Part shown: piece after piece, positions 37,101 to 43,000 of the stretch
How positions within the stretch are numbered: position 1 is the first letter of the stretch
Layout of the letters: every line of letters starts with the position of its first letter
Origin: Branchinecta lynchi
Lineage: Eukaryota > Arthropoda > Branchiopoda > Anostraca > Branchinectidae
Assembly (NCBI GenBank): GCA_023053575.1
Contig: JAKZAP010000017.1
Coordinates: 8,997,501-9,061,500 of the forward strand
Length of the DNA: 64,000 nucleotides
Direction of reading: 5' to 3'
Translations under genes and position numbers: made by a program
Notes under the pieces: generated by a model
What the model was told of the DNA's origin: nothing
Databases searched by the model: none
The model's input: the letters and a program-made list of their open reading frames with translations, nothing else

Positions 37101-37330
37101 TGTTTAAAACACTCACGATTCCGTCCATTTCCAAAATGCTCACTGAAAAATGTACCTAACAAACAGTATGGTTTGATACTTACTTCTAAGTTCCACAGAT
37201 GCTGCTTGTTCTACTGATGATCCTGATGACCCTGAACCTTCACTCTTTATAGACTGGTTATTCTCCAGAACAGGATCAGCCATTTCTTAGAAGTATCTTA
37301 CCAATCTAGCAAATCGGATTCATTTCAAAC
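6982..37330 (-). CDS. MROH1: MROH1-like HEAT-repeat protein (gene span, N-terminal part)
   Basis: Seven exons on the minus strand (37330-37184, 32103-31937, 29616-29187, 27647-27496, 21570-21325, about 8997-8731 and 7164-6982) give a collinear series of HEAT-like helices. They match the order of the first third or so of MROH1 as I remember the human protein. Diagnostic pairs include FGIVPFLKSLLGLLVPLM, INNLDRAPDKNVRSEYYA and LDSSHTKARVGVFTVLRHL. Phases run 1, 0, 1, 0, 0, unresolved, 0. MROH1 proteins are long stacks of HEAT repeats thought to act as scaffolds; the precise role is poorly known. The remaining exons lie beyond the left edge. Introns of 1.5-12 kb are largely repeats. No frame damage appears in the exons apart from an odd insert in exon 6, so the gene is probably functional. 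Confidence 0.85.
7310..7380 (+). repeat. Decayed single copy of the CTGACGAG repeat
   Basis: GGACCCTTGCAAGCAGGGCC, GAAATTTAGC and AGCTGACGTATCCG occur in the same order and spacing as in the tandem units at 19239-19676. The opening core is CCTAGGAC rather than CTGACGAG. Confidence 0.6.
7400..8169. other. MROH1 intron sequence, nothing recognised
   Basis: I see no exon, RNA gene or repeat family shared with the rest of the window here. Confidence 0.4.
8170..8455 (+). mobile_element. Probable LINE 3' end
   Basis: A short frame ends at 8379. It is followed by a small inverted repeat (CCTCAGTTCTACTCC/TTCTGAGGAAC) and the simple tail AATAAATAAATGAATAAG at about 8437-8455, the usual shape of a 5'-truncated CR1/L2-like insertion. 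The coding remnant itself was not recognised. Confidence 0.4.
8731..8997 (-). CDS. MROH1: MROH1 exon 6 (5' boundary uncertain)
   Basis: Reading from about 8997 it encodes DVLMVGIFQFLT and, after an extra segment, CAEKVIRNVILKLDSSH and ARVGVFTVLRHLANALKGD. These correspond to human KEVLRCFTVLA, RLLAFLLPRLDTSN and RVGTLQVVRHVIN. The donor AACCCA/GTAAGT is at 8731 (phase 0). The frame stays open to 9084, so the exon may start further upstream. The 18 or so residues joining FHQ to DVL in the human protein are not found here and may be a small missed exon. About 15 residues (RRIVSVTYRFLSV region, 8902-8950) look inserted relative to human. Confidence 0.75.
9590..9990. repeat. F-family fragment
   Basis: The stretch shares blocks with the right half of the F elements at 13400-13712 and 28920-29118: ATTCGAAAG, GAAAATCGATTAT, CGGGTCTGCAAGTCTAT and the terminal CGGTGTAACTTTAA. 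It is diverged and lacks a clear left terminus. Confidence 0.45.
10310..10735 (-). repeat. R1-family fragment with about 115-bp repeats
   Basis: The stretch starts with an end-type motif (AACAAGAGCTGGAAGCTTAT then ATGGCACTTGCAAG). It continues with repeats containing AGCAAAACCCTTGAG, GATCATGGG and TTTGTACTTTAAGG. The same module in the opposite orientation fills 45600-46136 of the R1 element there. The open frame over it (10156-10533) has no recognisable domain and is not called as a gene. Confidence 0.6.
10751..11359 (+). pseudogene. hAT transposase C-terminus, interrupted by a MITE
   Basis: The two flanks of the MITE at 10837-11224 form one reading frame when the MITE and one target copy are disregarded. 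It reads EAYKCYLACPV up to the insertion and SAADAERAFSKMK, CMRSTMTDERLDGLS and a stop at 11357-11359 after it. The AADAERAFS block, the spacing to RST and the ERLDGLS block are hallmarks of the hAT C-terminal dimerisation domain. A stop lies just upstream of 10751 and no other part of the transposase is visible nearby, so only the last 70 or so codons survive. Confidence 0.82.
10837..11224. mobile_element. hAT-like MITE G1 with perfect 8-bp target duplication
   Basis: The 388-bp element begins CAGAGGCGTTACTAGCCA and ends CAGTAGTGACGCCCCTG, an imperfect terminal inverted repeat opening CAGNGGCGT. It is flanked by CCTGTGAG at 10829-10836 and 11225-11232. The interior is a minisatellite of units like CGACTATTTTGACGAAAA. 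The 8-bp duplication and CAG ends fit the hAT superfamily. A relative with its own duplication lies at 55229-55544. Confidence 0.9.
11729..12010. repeat. Cluster of ATTCAGCAT palindromes
   Basis: A perfect 26-bp palindrome spans 11729-11754 (its core is TGCTGAATTAATTCAGCA). Further copies of the half-sites TGCTGAAT, ATTCAGCA and TGCAGCAT follow at about 11755, 11797, 11804, 11831, 11864 and 11985-12003. Origin is unknown. Confidence 0.65.
12036..12400 (+). mobile_element. 5'-truncated LINE, RT C-terminus and (TTAC)n tail
   Basis: The frame here reads LQKMRRCYFKYAKNLLYL, similar to LKLRSVYYKYAKFLLRLPP in the minus-strand LINE fragment at 23455-24057. After a stop near 12211 comes a 3' UTR shared with 37770-38033 (AACAGGGCCCAGCCAGCACA, GGCGGGTCAGAAATAAATTA). 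The tail is a short TTAC repeat at 12385-12400. Confidence 0.72.
12874..13712. mobile_element. F-family TIR element, uninterrupted copy
   Basis: The left end is TTTTAAAGTTTAACTGAAAA and the right end TTTTCGGTCAATCATTAAAG, roughly inverted. The interior aligns with the F element at 27820-29118: CTAAATTTAAACAA, TCTCCTCTG, CTGCCATTTTC and GTAGTTGCTAAATATTC. It lacks the H insertion present there, so it serves as the empty-site reference. No protein is encoded. Confidence 0.7.
13713..14430. other. Unassigned intron sequence with a small open frame
   Basis: A frame reading MSKSDDGTVQAFMEW from 13775 and, after a stop, LTQLAYSSAKWAGICAG has a protein-like look, but I cannot match it to any family. 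No repeat shared with the rest of the window was found. Confidence 0.3.
14434..15835 (+). repeat. R2-family element(s) with 137-bp units
   Basis: The stretch begins after an (ATA)n run. GGTTTCGATGGGATCCCAAA and TTCGGTCTTGTCTTCGCCAG mark the left end of R2. Units with ATTCAGCATGTCTCCTTACC follow at 14709, 14850, 14988, 15122 and 15344. The right-hand module (ATATAGGGCTACAGAGCCCA, TCGAGAGTTGTCGTGCTAAC) appears twice. A second R2 left end is at 15738-15835. No coding capacity is seen. Confidence 0.7.
16640..17345. repeat. About 150-bp tandem repeat, five units
   Basis: The anchor CCCAGATTGCCCA recurs at about 16715, 16869, 17018, 17172 (as CCCAAATTGTCCA) and 17312 (as CCCAGATTTCCCA), a spacing of 140-154 bp. 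Each unit also has a long C-run, GGGCAACTGGGCC and GACGATGAAATTCC or its variants. The frames across it are proline-rich by-products of the C-runs. Confidence 0.8.
17845..18415 (+). repeat. R2-family copy
   Basis: The copy contains GATTCAGCATGTCTTCTTA at about 18072, a partial unit at 18205, and the right-hand module (AAATATAGGGCTAAAGGATC). The left end is diverged. Confidence 0.65.
18780..19232 (+). repeat. R2-family copy
   Basis: Two units (GATTCAGCATGTGTTCCTAC at 18849, GATTCAGCATGTTTCCTTAC at 18984) precede the right-hand module, the GACGGACGGACGGACAAC run and GATGTCATAGGTATCCCTC. Its end abuts the CTGACGAG array at 19239. Confidence 0.75.
19239..19676 (+). repeat. Tandem 155-160-bp repeat with hammerhead-like core
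   Basis: Three nearly identical units start with CTGACGAG at 19240, 19400 and 19555. Each has CTGACGAG, a hairpin of GGACCCTT/AAGGGCC around GCCAAG, then GAAA, then a second perfect hairpin CTGAT-GAAAA-ATCAG, then GACGTATC. CTGANGA, a stem II and GAAA in this order is the hammerhead ribozyme core, as known from Penelope-like elements and retrozymes. I could not draw a convincing stem I, so activity is not claimed. Confidence 0.85.
20400..20690. repeat. Head-to-head pair of CTGACGAG-type repeats
   Basis: A minus-strand copy (20430-20490) and a plus-strand copy (20548-20690) face away from a roughly 60-bp centre. They share the junction AAGATTGACAGCCTGAC in inverted form. Both have altered cores (CTGACAGG and CTGACCAG), which would break the hammerhead consensus. 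Confidence 0.75.
20760..20968 (+). mobile_element. Probable LINE 3' end
   Basis: A small frame ends in TCAGGTCCTCCTGGGCCAAT, followed by TTTTGATGGGCAATAAATCT and a (TTCA)n tail at 20950-20968. This 3' end type recurs in simpler form at 36757-36826. Confidence 0.45.
20969..21295. mobile_element. Foldback MITE S, copy 2
   Basis: The left arm (GATAACACAAGGATGCGCAG) and right arm (CTGCGCATCCCTGTGTTATC) are inverted. The inner arms carry GGAAGAGCAAAAAAA and CGACTCTTCC. It matches the better preserved copy at 32659-32988. Its outer left end is missing where the LINE tail begins. The right end lies about 29 bp from the MROH1 exon 5 donor. Confidence 0.75.
21325..21570 (-). CDS. MROH1: MROH1 exon 5
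   Basis: The acceptor AATTTTTAG precedes 21570 and the donor CACCAG/GTAAGG follows 21325. The 82 codons are phase 0 at both ends. The product includes LEAVGSLALLMPPVRLVEYG and PKLLHNLLGLYKSSH, matching human VVEALGPMSHLLP and PKLLPGILALYKKH, then a third helix pair ending WEAMLSTLFHQ. A foldback MITE (20969-21295) ends about 29 bp inside the intron from this donor. Confidence 0.9.
21571..22902. other. MROH1 intron 4, no gene recognised
   Basis: A symmetric hairpin at 22277-22326 (AAGCAG, TCTGGTTAGT, a 14-nt loop, ACTAACCAGA, CTGCTT) and a 20-nt poly-A at about 22880-22900 are the only features I can support. Confidence 0.4.
22903..25296 (-). repeat. R1-family element C (minus orientation) with LINE insertion
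   Basis: The right end carries the R1 head hairpin (TGGCACTTG at 25267-25275 and CAAGTGCCA at 25285-25293) next to GCGATCGC and a GACGGACAGAAATT run. The left end carries the R1 tail motif (CGAGCTACGAGCTCACATGG). Between them are diverged repeats of the unit seen at 34.7-36.8 kb, each with CCAAGTTTCAT and a C-run. A LINE fragment occupies about 23455-24057. Confidence 0.72.
23455..24057 (-). pseudogene. 5'-truncated LINE, RT C-terminal region
   Basis: On the minus strand an open frame of about 150 codons reads YLGLPIGRSILETRRL, RLLSRLYNAMVLPHYLYRSP and LRSVYYKYAKFLLRLPP. These are typical of the thumb and post-RT region of CR1/Jockey-type LINEs. The 3' end has GGGTAATAAAGGCATTAATT. Upstream RT motifs are absent, so it is a truncated insertion inside the R1 element. 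It is closest in this window to the coding part of 12036-12400. Confidence 0.8.
25615..26826 (+). repeat. R2-family element, longest copy
   Basis: The left end GTGGGATCCCAAAAATCTAA is at 25648. Regular units have CAGCATGT-type anchors at 26151, 26288, 26425 and 26562, exactly 137 bp apart. The right-hand module (ATATAGGGCTACAGAGCCCA), (GGAC)n at 26748-26772, and TACGTTTTGGGATCCCAAAA at the right end complete it. The two ends share GGGATCCCAAAA. It is the best reference copy of this family. Confidence 0.82.
27063..27425. mobile_element. TA-flanked palindromic MITE, copy 2
   Basis: The ends are GTTGCGTTTTTGCAGATACC and GTTATCTGCAAAAACGCAAC, flanked by TA at 27061-27062 and 27426-27427. Internal dyads such as ATCTGATATTCAGAT are conserved with copy 1 at 1393-1811. 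It lies in MROH1 intron 4, about 70 bp downstream of the exon 4 donor. Confidence 0.82.
27496..27647 (-). CDS. MROH1: MROH1 exon 4
   Basis: The acceptor TTGTTTGTTTTAG precedes 27647 and the donor ACTCAG/GTACTT follows 27496, phase 1 in and 0 out. It encodes LSEALAFYINNLDRAPDKNV and ELLFMSWMESKNTQ, closely matching human SEGALEYLANLDRAPD and DVLFHQWLQSRE. The intron upstream of this exon (27648-29186) is occupied mostly by nested transposons. Confidence 0.9.
28231..28900. mobile_element. H-family TIR element inside F, itself interrupted
   Basis: The left end GGCGTATTCTCGCCGTTCCC and right end GGAACGGCGAGAATAAGCC are inverted over about 30 bp. An R2 fragment (28291-28566, minus orientation) splits it between TTTATTTGTCC and AGGGACTCACTCCCCG, which are contiguous in other H copies. 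Confidence 0.8.
28291..28566 (-). repeat. R2-family fragment inside H
   Basis: In reverse orientation it contains ACATGCTGATTCAATACCTG, CTGGCGAAGAC and TTTTTGGGATCCCATCGAAA, the left end of R2. Confidence 0.75.
29187..29616 (-). CDS. MROH1: MROH1 exon 3
   Basis: The acceptor TACTTCTTTATAG precedes 29616 and the donor AATG/GTGAGT follows 29187. At 430 nt it is the longest exon here, phase 0 in and 1 out. It encodes AALQTRIKILECIRDILETH, then a MGELNRLRD helix, and at the end VSIRNVFGIVPFLKSLLG. The latter lines up with the human segment SVANAFGVVPFLPS. The frame is open throughout. Confidence 0.88.
29640..31930. other. MROH1 intron 2, mostly unassigned
   Basis: A C-run at 30258-30280 and a probable LINE 3' end closing with GAATAAAAGCGATATCTATC at 30731-30765 (a tail like that at 50851-50880, opposite strand) are visible. 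The AT-rich frame at 31045-31404 on the minus strand matches no family I know. Confidence 0.4.
31937..32103 (-). CDS. MROH1: MROH1 exon 2
   Basis: The acceptor TTTCTGTTTTTAG precedes 32103 and the donor AAG/GTAAGA follows 31937. The phase is 1 in and 0 out, matching its neighbours. It encodes NLILLLVDFSNEKDGELIRH and HPEEVMQTLLESY, the first HEAT-like helix pair. This corresponds to the human segment in which LLDAI and LRACEEYL occur. A LINE 3' tail begins about 20 bp upstream of the acceptor (32124). Confidence 0.8.
32124..32350 (-). mobile_element. LINE 3' end next to MROH1 exon 2 acceptor
   Basis: On the minus strand the sequence ends AATAAACGAATTTGAATTTG, a promoter-less 3' UTR with a short repeat tail. 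Its end is about 20 bp from the exon 2 acceptor. Confidence 0.45.
32659..32988. mobile_element. Foldback MITE S, copy 1
   Basis: The 330-bp element has ends TACTGTCAGAAGCTTCATAA and TTATGAAACTTCTGACAGTG, TA on both sides, and arms that pair over nearly the whole length (GATAACACGAGGATGCGC with GCGCATCCTCGTGTTATC). It would form one long hairpin. Small RNA production is a possibility but not shown by sequence. Confidence 0.85.
33570..33592. repeat. (CTCTA)n microsatellite
   Basis: Four to five CTCTA units at the edge of an inverted-repeat region. Confidence 0.8.
33620..33857. repeat. Inverted repeat, about 33-bp arms
   Basis: GTAGAGGTATGCTTATGTGA at about 33633 is matched in reverse by TCACATAAGCATACCTCTAC at about 33824, with outer matches extending to the ends. 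The spacer is about 170 bp. Probably a small MITE. Confidence 0.7.
34078..34479. repeat. Inverted repeat, about 50-bp arms
   Basis: CCTGTAATGACTCGCCATTC (about 34096) faces GAATGGCGAGTCATTACAGG (about 34442). The match extends outward to ACCCATA and inward to CAGGGG. A related GTGACTCGCCATTCAG lies at about 60086. Likely a non-autonomous TIR element. Confidence 0.75.
34662..35410 (+). repeat. R1-family element A
   Basis: The head is a hairpin, TGGCACTTG (34664-34672) and CAAGTGCCA (34682-34690), then TATAGCGATCGCAATTTCTG and CCGTCCGTC repeats. Two body units follow (anchor AAGACCTCATGCCTCAGACG at 34911 and a variant at 35192, 281 bp apart). The tail is AACAAGTGCCATATGAGCTC then GTAGCTCTTGTT, ending at 35410 where element B begins. 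Confidence 0.85.
35411..36756 (+). repeat. R1-family element B
   Basis: It starts with the same head hairpin (35412-35438) directly after the tail of A. Four body units have anchors at 35692, 35976, 36257 and 36537 (284, 281 and 280 bp). It ends with the same tail at 36756. Head and tail repeat the CAAGTGCCATAT motif. No protein is encoded; the open frames are in-phase echoes of the repeat. A Helitron-like origin is conceivable, but no diagnostic sequence was seen. Confidence 0.88.
36757..36830 (+). mobile_element. Short LINE-type 3' tail
   Basis: TTTACGGGTAATAAAGTTTA followed by (TTCA)n. The element is severely truncated or the tail is all that remains. Confidence 0.4.
37184..37330 (-). CDS. 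MROH1: MROH1 first coding exon
   Basis: The ATG at 37283-37281 sits in a good context (AAGAAATGG) and begins MADPVLENNQSIKSEG, a serine/glycine-rich, probably disordered tail. The exon ends at 37184 before GTAAGTAT (phase 1). Upstream, TATTTTCTTTCAG ends at 37331, so the exon also holds about 47 nt of 5' UTR, and at least one noncoding 5' exon should exist further right. A five-codon upstream ORF (37323-37306, MNPIC then stop) precedes the main start and could dampen translation. No similarity to the human N-terminus is expected here; the assignment depends on phase agreement with exon 2. Confidence 0.7.
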
Positions 37331-37769
37331 CTGAAAGAAAATATCCTAACAAACGAGTTTAAGCTAAACATTAAGATGGTTCATATTAAAGCCTCTATCT
37401 ATGTTCCAATTGCATTTGACTAGATTTTTAGTTTACATCATGGTCCAATAGAGCTAAAAGCAAAACATTTGTGATGAAAGAAGGTAAAAATGTAGATAAA
37501 GAACTAGTTAGGAACAAACAGGTATTCAAATGTTTAACATAGCAGCCAACTGTATGCTAGAGAATGACGCATGCACATGTTTCCAGTCTTGCAAGCAAGG
37601 GCACACTTTCGGTTTTCCAGTGTTGTCGCTCCATGTAGCCTACTGGGGCCTTGTGGTGATGCAGTATGCACAGGCAAGATGTTTTGATGGTGCTGTGAAG
37701 CTTGTGTCTACTTTCTGACAGTTTTTGCTGCACTAGAAGTTTCAAGTTTACACCTAACCAAAATGTCTA

Positions 37770-38033
37770 AGTATTACAAAATAACAACAACAAGTGTTAC
37801 CCGTTTGGGTAACACTTGTGCAATGCAAGTGTTACCCTTTTGGATGTTTCTTCGTCGCTATCAAAAATCATTGACAACAGAACCCAACCAGCGCACGACC
37901 TTCTACACTGCTTCCTGGCCGACGATTGAAATTAAGTGTCTTTTTGTGTATGTTTATGTGTTTTATTTATTTTCTTCATTTACTCCGCTTTTTGAAAACG
38001 GCGGGTTATAAATAAATTACTTACTTACTTACT
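37770..38033 (+). mobile_element. LINE 3' end with (TTAC)n tail
   Basis: It shares its 3' UTR with 12210-12400 (CAACAGAACCCAACCAGCGC, TTCCTGGCCGA, GGCGGGTTATAAATAAATTA) and ends in TTAC repeats. A perfect hairpin lies at its start: CAAGTGTTACCC (37791-37802), loop GTTT, GGGTAACACTTG (37807-37818), then a third half-site at 37824. Confidence 0.7.
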
Positions 38034-38264
38034 TTACAAGAGAAAAAAAAGAACGAAAACGGTCGGAAACTAAAAATCTGTCAATTTTCAACCAATTAAT
38101 TATCACCCCCTGAGACCAAACTGCGAGCGCAGGCAAACGCTCCCAGCCGTTTCCACACCTTTTGGCCCGTTGTGAAGAGGAACGAACCGTGGGAACGGCC
38201 CCCACGTTAAGATAAGTGCCCTAACCACCTTTTCTTTGATAACAACCCATGCTTTCCCTGGACT

Positions 38265-40040
38265 ATGAGCAAGCCCAACGAGATGTTAAAGAATATGTAT
38301 AACGTGCTTTCGTCAGGAAACGGTGAAGAGACCGAGATGAACACGTCAGAAGAAGGAGCCAATGATACATTCATAACCGTAGCAAATAGGTCCCTCCTAT
38401 CACCCGCTGAGGAAGTGTTAGCACTTCCAGCATCGACTAGCTCTCATGGAGGTAGACAAGATGAAGAACCTCGTGAATTGAAAAGAACTAGGAAGTCTGA
38501 CTCCCCCCCAAGCCCCAAAACAGGAAAATCAACAACTACAGCGTCAAAACCGACAAGAACAGCAGCGCCACAACAGACAACAGGAGGACCGACAGCAGCA
38601 AACCTAATGGTAGCAGTAAGAGCGTATCCACTGGATGACAACCAGAAATTCAGTATCAAAGATGTTGAGAAAATACGCACTGCAGTTTTTCGAAAGCTGA
38701 AATCCAATTTCAAGCTTAATATACTAAGATCTGGGAATCTCGACCTTTATTTGCAGGAAGGCCGATCAACCACTGAAGCCTTGGCTTTGAAGGAAATTGA
38801 CGGAATTGCAGTCAAGATGGAAAAAATCGTAGCAGCTGAACCAGCCACATGCAAAATAGTGGTGTACAACGTACCGGTGAACTACACAGCAGAAGACATC
38901 TCTACTAGCAGCCTTGATGAGACGGGAAATCCATTAGAAACACTTGAGGTAACACGCCTAAACCGGAGGGAGGGCCCCAACCTTACTACAAGTAAGTCAG
39001 TTTCTTTGGTTATCCAGCAGAAAATACCACCCCAGAGAGTATATATCATGGGAAAGTCAAAACCAATGAAGGAGTACAAGGAGAAACCGATGCAGTGTCG
39101 GAATTGCTTCTTGTTTGGACACACGACAACAAGATGCATGACACCAGACAAAGTTTGTTCGAATTGCTCAGAGAAAGGTCACCTAGATTCAGAGTGTGTT
39201 AAGGAACCAGCATGTAAAAACTGCAAGGGTCCGCACAAAGCAACTGACACAAGGAATTGCACTGCATATGCCAAGAGATGCACCATAATTAGACTAGCGG
39301 AGTCTAAAAAGATACCAATTGGACTAGCAGCAGCCATTATCAACGACAGTGGTCCCCAGATGCCCAAAAAAGAAGAAAAGAAACAAGGAGTTCAAGGTCC
39401 TTCAGCAGACCCAAAAGGATGGCCAAAGCTACCCCCTCAGCAAACAAGAACGCCGCTAACATTGTCCACCCCAGCATCACCGTTATCTACACCAATTAGG
39501 TTAAGAAGATTGTCAACATTACCTGGCATCCCGCCGAGTCAGCGACCGAAAATACCATCCCACTCGTCAACACCAGTTGCCCCTCCCATCACACCAAGGG
39601 CCCAACGACCAACAACTCTCCCAGGAATATCCAGTGTGGGGACACAGAACACACCAGAAAACCAGAAACAGAGCATCCACCAAACACTGAAGCAGATGAA
39701 CGAAGCACTCCAATCAATAATGTTGCTGCTGTCACTGACAGAACTGATCAACAGTAGCAATCACACAGAACCAATGAAAAACCTGATGAAAATGGACGCG
39801 GTAACAAACTTCCTTGGACAGGAAGTCTTTACAGCAGCATCACTCATCTTCCAGGGAATGGAAAGCAATGCCAAAAACCTTGAACAAATCACCCACAGGC
39901 ACAACAGTAGAGACACAACCCGGACATCGAACTCCAACCAAAACCACAGCAAATCATCAGCAGCAACTTCACAAGCGTTCCAGTCAGCAGAGGCAGAAAT
40001 GGAAACATCCCCATCCATAGGAGTCAAAGATGGATCCTAG
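38265..40040 (+). CDS. I-like ORF1, gag-like zinc-knuckle protein
   Basis: The 591-residue frame is intact. Residues 50-110 are proline/serine/threonine rich with many charged residues and probably disordered. A central domain (ANLMVAVRAYPLDDNQKF through KPMKEYKEKP) resembles the RNA-binding gag-like domain of I and Jockey elements. Three knuckles follow from residue 278: CRNCFLFGHTTTRC, CSNCSEKGHLDSEC and CKNCKGPHKATDTRNC. The C-terminal half is proline-rich and then glutamine/serine-rich. By family it binds element RNA. Its last 11 nt overlap the ORF2 start (ATGGATCCTAG). Confidence 0.88.
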   Translation: MSKPNEMLKNMYNVLSSGNGEETEMNTSEEGANDTFITVANRSLLSPAEEVLALPASTSSHGGRQDEEPRELKRTRKSDSPPSPKTGKSTTTASKPTRTAAPQQTTGGPTAANLMVAVRAYPLDDNQKFSIKDVEKIRTAVFRKLKSNFKLNILRSGNLDLYLQEGRSTTEALALKEIDGIAVKMEKIVAAEPATCKIVVYNVPVNYTAEDISTSSLDETGNPLETLEVTRLNRREGPNLTTSKSVSLVIQQKIPPQRVYIMGKSKPMKEYKEKPMQCRNCFLFGHTTTRCMTPDKVCSNCSEKGHLDSECVKEPACKNCKGPHKATDTRNCTAYAKRCTIIRLAESKKIPIGLAAAIINDSGPQMPKKEEKKQGVQGPSADPKGWPKLPPQQTRTPLTLSTPASPLSTPIRLRRLSTLPGIPPSQRPKIPSHSSTPVAPPITPRAQRPTTLPGISSVGTQNTPENQKQSIHQTLKQMNEALQSIMLLLSLTELINSSNHTEPMKNLMKMDAVTNFLGQEVFTAASLIFQGMESNAKNLEQITHRHNSRDTTRTSNSNQNHSKSSAATSQAFQSAEAEMETSPSIGVKDGS

Positions 40041-43000
40041 GAAAAAGAAAGATGACAACATCACAAATCACAACCATCTAACTATATTACAGTGGAACAT
40101 CAACTCAGTCAGTAAGGAAAAAATCCTGAAGATGAGGAATTTTGCAGTTAAAAAAGATGTAGATGTGATTTGCCTCCAAGAGACAAACCTCAACGAATTC
40201 AGGAATCTCGAAATCAAAGGATACAGCATATACAGGAAAGACAGGAGCTCTAATAGAAAAGGAGGAGGAGTAGCAATCCTAGTCAAGAAAAAACTGAAGC
40301 ATACCCTAATCCCAACTAAAGTCTGGCCAGAGGACAATGATGCAGTTGGAGTAAAGATAAAACGAAAAGACCAGAGACCACTAGCAGTATATTCATATTA
40401 TAATCCTAACGGAAATAACAACATAGAAGAAACAGTAAAGGAAATCATGACATCAAATACAGAAGTAATTATATGATATGATATGATATGATATTTATTT
40501 GTCTTCAGAGCCCAAAGGCCATAACAAACACACATAAATAACAACATGTAAATACAAAATAAACGGTCACACTACTACACTAAACCCCACTCAAACACTT
40601 TTCCCTGTGCCGACTGGCCACTCTGAGGAACCTCGCCAGGTTTCTTATACTAAGAAAATCCCTACTCCGCATAATATTTACCAACCACTTCCTCCCATGA
40701 ATCCCTCCGTTAAAAATTTCCTCCCTCAGATCCCAATTTCATCACAACCAGACATAAAATGAATTAGATCCTCATCTCCCTCACCGCACATTGGACAAAA
40801 GTAAGGACCAGATTTCTCCCTTACACTTCCCAAATACTTCCTTCTTTCACCAAGTGGCAAGCTATCTGCCCTCATATTTAAAATTAGTTTCATTTCCTCT
40901 TTTTTTAGACCCGCTTTAAAATAAATTTCTTCACCCCAAATCTCTTTAGCCTCTGCATACAAACTCAAGGATCCACTATCTCTTATCCTAGCTAACCAAA
41001 CCTGGATTTCTTGGTCAATTAACCTTAATATTGGGTGACTTCAACACACATAGTTCCCTATGGGGAAGCAAAAGGTCAAATAAATCTGGAAAATCCATAG
41101 AAAAAGTGTTAGCAGAATTACCGGATGCTCTTGTTCTCACACCTAAACACTTGAATACTTACATATGCCCAAGGAACGGTATACCATCAACAATAGACCT
41201 CCAAATAGGAAGCAGTAAATTGTCTGACAACATTGTGATCGAAACAATAGACGAACTTTTTACTGACCATTTCGCGGTTCTGACGACCCTTGACGAAATG
41301 CACAACGAACCAGAAGCGCAAAATCCAAGGTTCATGACGAAGAAGGCCAACTGGAAGGTCTTCGCGAACTTCCTGAATCAGTATTCATACGATGATTTAG
41401 AGTCCACCCAAGATACAGAAGAAGCAGCTAGATCACTCAACAAAATCATTCTAGACGCAGCCAAAGCAGCAATCCCTATATCAGGCCAACAAGTTGTGAA
41501 ACAAGGCCATCAGCGAAGACACAGAAACCCTGGTGGACCCCAGAGTGCAAACAAGCGGTGGATACGAAGAAGAAAGCACAGAGAAAACACAGCAAACATC
41601 CATCAATAGAAACACTTATAGAGATGAGAAAGGGAGAAGCAAGAGCTAGGAGAATTATAGCAGAAGCCAAGAAAGAGTCATGGGGCAAGTTTTCTAGTTC
41701 TCTTGAGCCAAATCAATCGTCAGGGAAAATCCATGACTACATCTGCAGGATGAATGGAAAACCAGCTAGAAAACAACGTCAAGTCTACGACATTAAAGTA
41801 GACGGAAGAGAACTAAAAGATGACCGAACAAAGACAGAAGTTTTCGCAGACCTCTTTCAACACACAGACAACCATCCTGTCCAAACACCATGTAATACTC
41901 AGAGCAATGAAGAAGAAAGACCACGAACACAGTTACCACACTCCAAAGAATTCGGAGCACCATTTTCCATGGAAGAAATTGAGGACGCCATCAACGGCAT
42001 AAACACAAAGTCTGCTGCCGGAATTGACGAGATCGAGAATGGGTGGATAACAAAAACTCCAGAAACATATCGCATTCAAGCACTCAAAGTCTTCAACTCA
42101 GCATGGACTAAAGGCCTCTTCCCATCAGTGTGGAAAATGTCTACAATAAAAGCCATCCTAAAGCCAGGAAAGCCATCAACCGACCCAAAATCATTCAGAC
42201 CAATATCTCTACTCCCATGTATTGGAAAAACCTTTGAGAGAATGATTTACAGAAGACTGGAATGGTTCATAGAAACAAACCTCATCATACAACCAGAGCA
42301 GACTGGTTTCAGAAAGAGGCATAGTACTATAGACAACATAATTAGACTAGAAAATTTTATTAGAACAAGCCTTGAAGAAGGAAAAATTGCAATCGCTATC
42401 CTCTTCGACTTCGAAGGAGCATATAACAACGTTTCCCACTCACTCCTGGTCAAAAAGATGAGAAAAATTGGATTCCCCGAGACATTTTGCAAGTTCTTAG
42501 AAAACTACCTGGAGGACCGAAAATTTTCTGTGAAGATAGGAAAAGAATTGTCAACATAGAGAGAAATTACAAAAGGACTCCGACAGGGAGCCATCTTAAG
42601 CACGCTGCTATTCCTGATCTTCATATCTGACATCAACCTAAAAGATAAACAAGGATTAAAGGGCATGTTCGCCGACGATCTCCTCTCATGCCACAAGGCG
42701 GACGACTTAACCTCCGTGTCGAAGCTGGCGCAGAAATCACTCGACAGCATCAACGAATACTCAGCAATGACCGGAATTCCGCTTTCAGCTGGGAAGACCA
42801 AAGTCATCGTCTTCCATAGGAAGAGAAAGTTTACCAACCCTGAAATCAAACTGAACGGAATTACCTTAGAAGTGGCAACAACAGGAAAAGTCCTCGGATT
42901 GACATTTGACCAGAAGCTGACATGGCTACAACAGATACTGGAAATAAAAGCGACAGCGATGAGGAGAATCTCCATAATGAAGCGCATGGCAGGAACCAAG

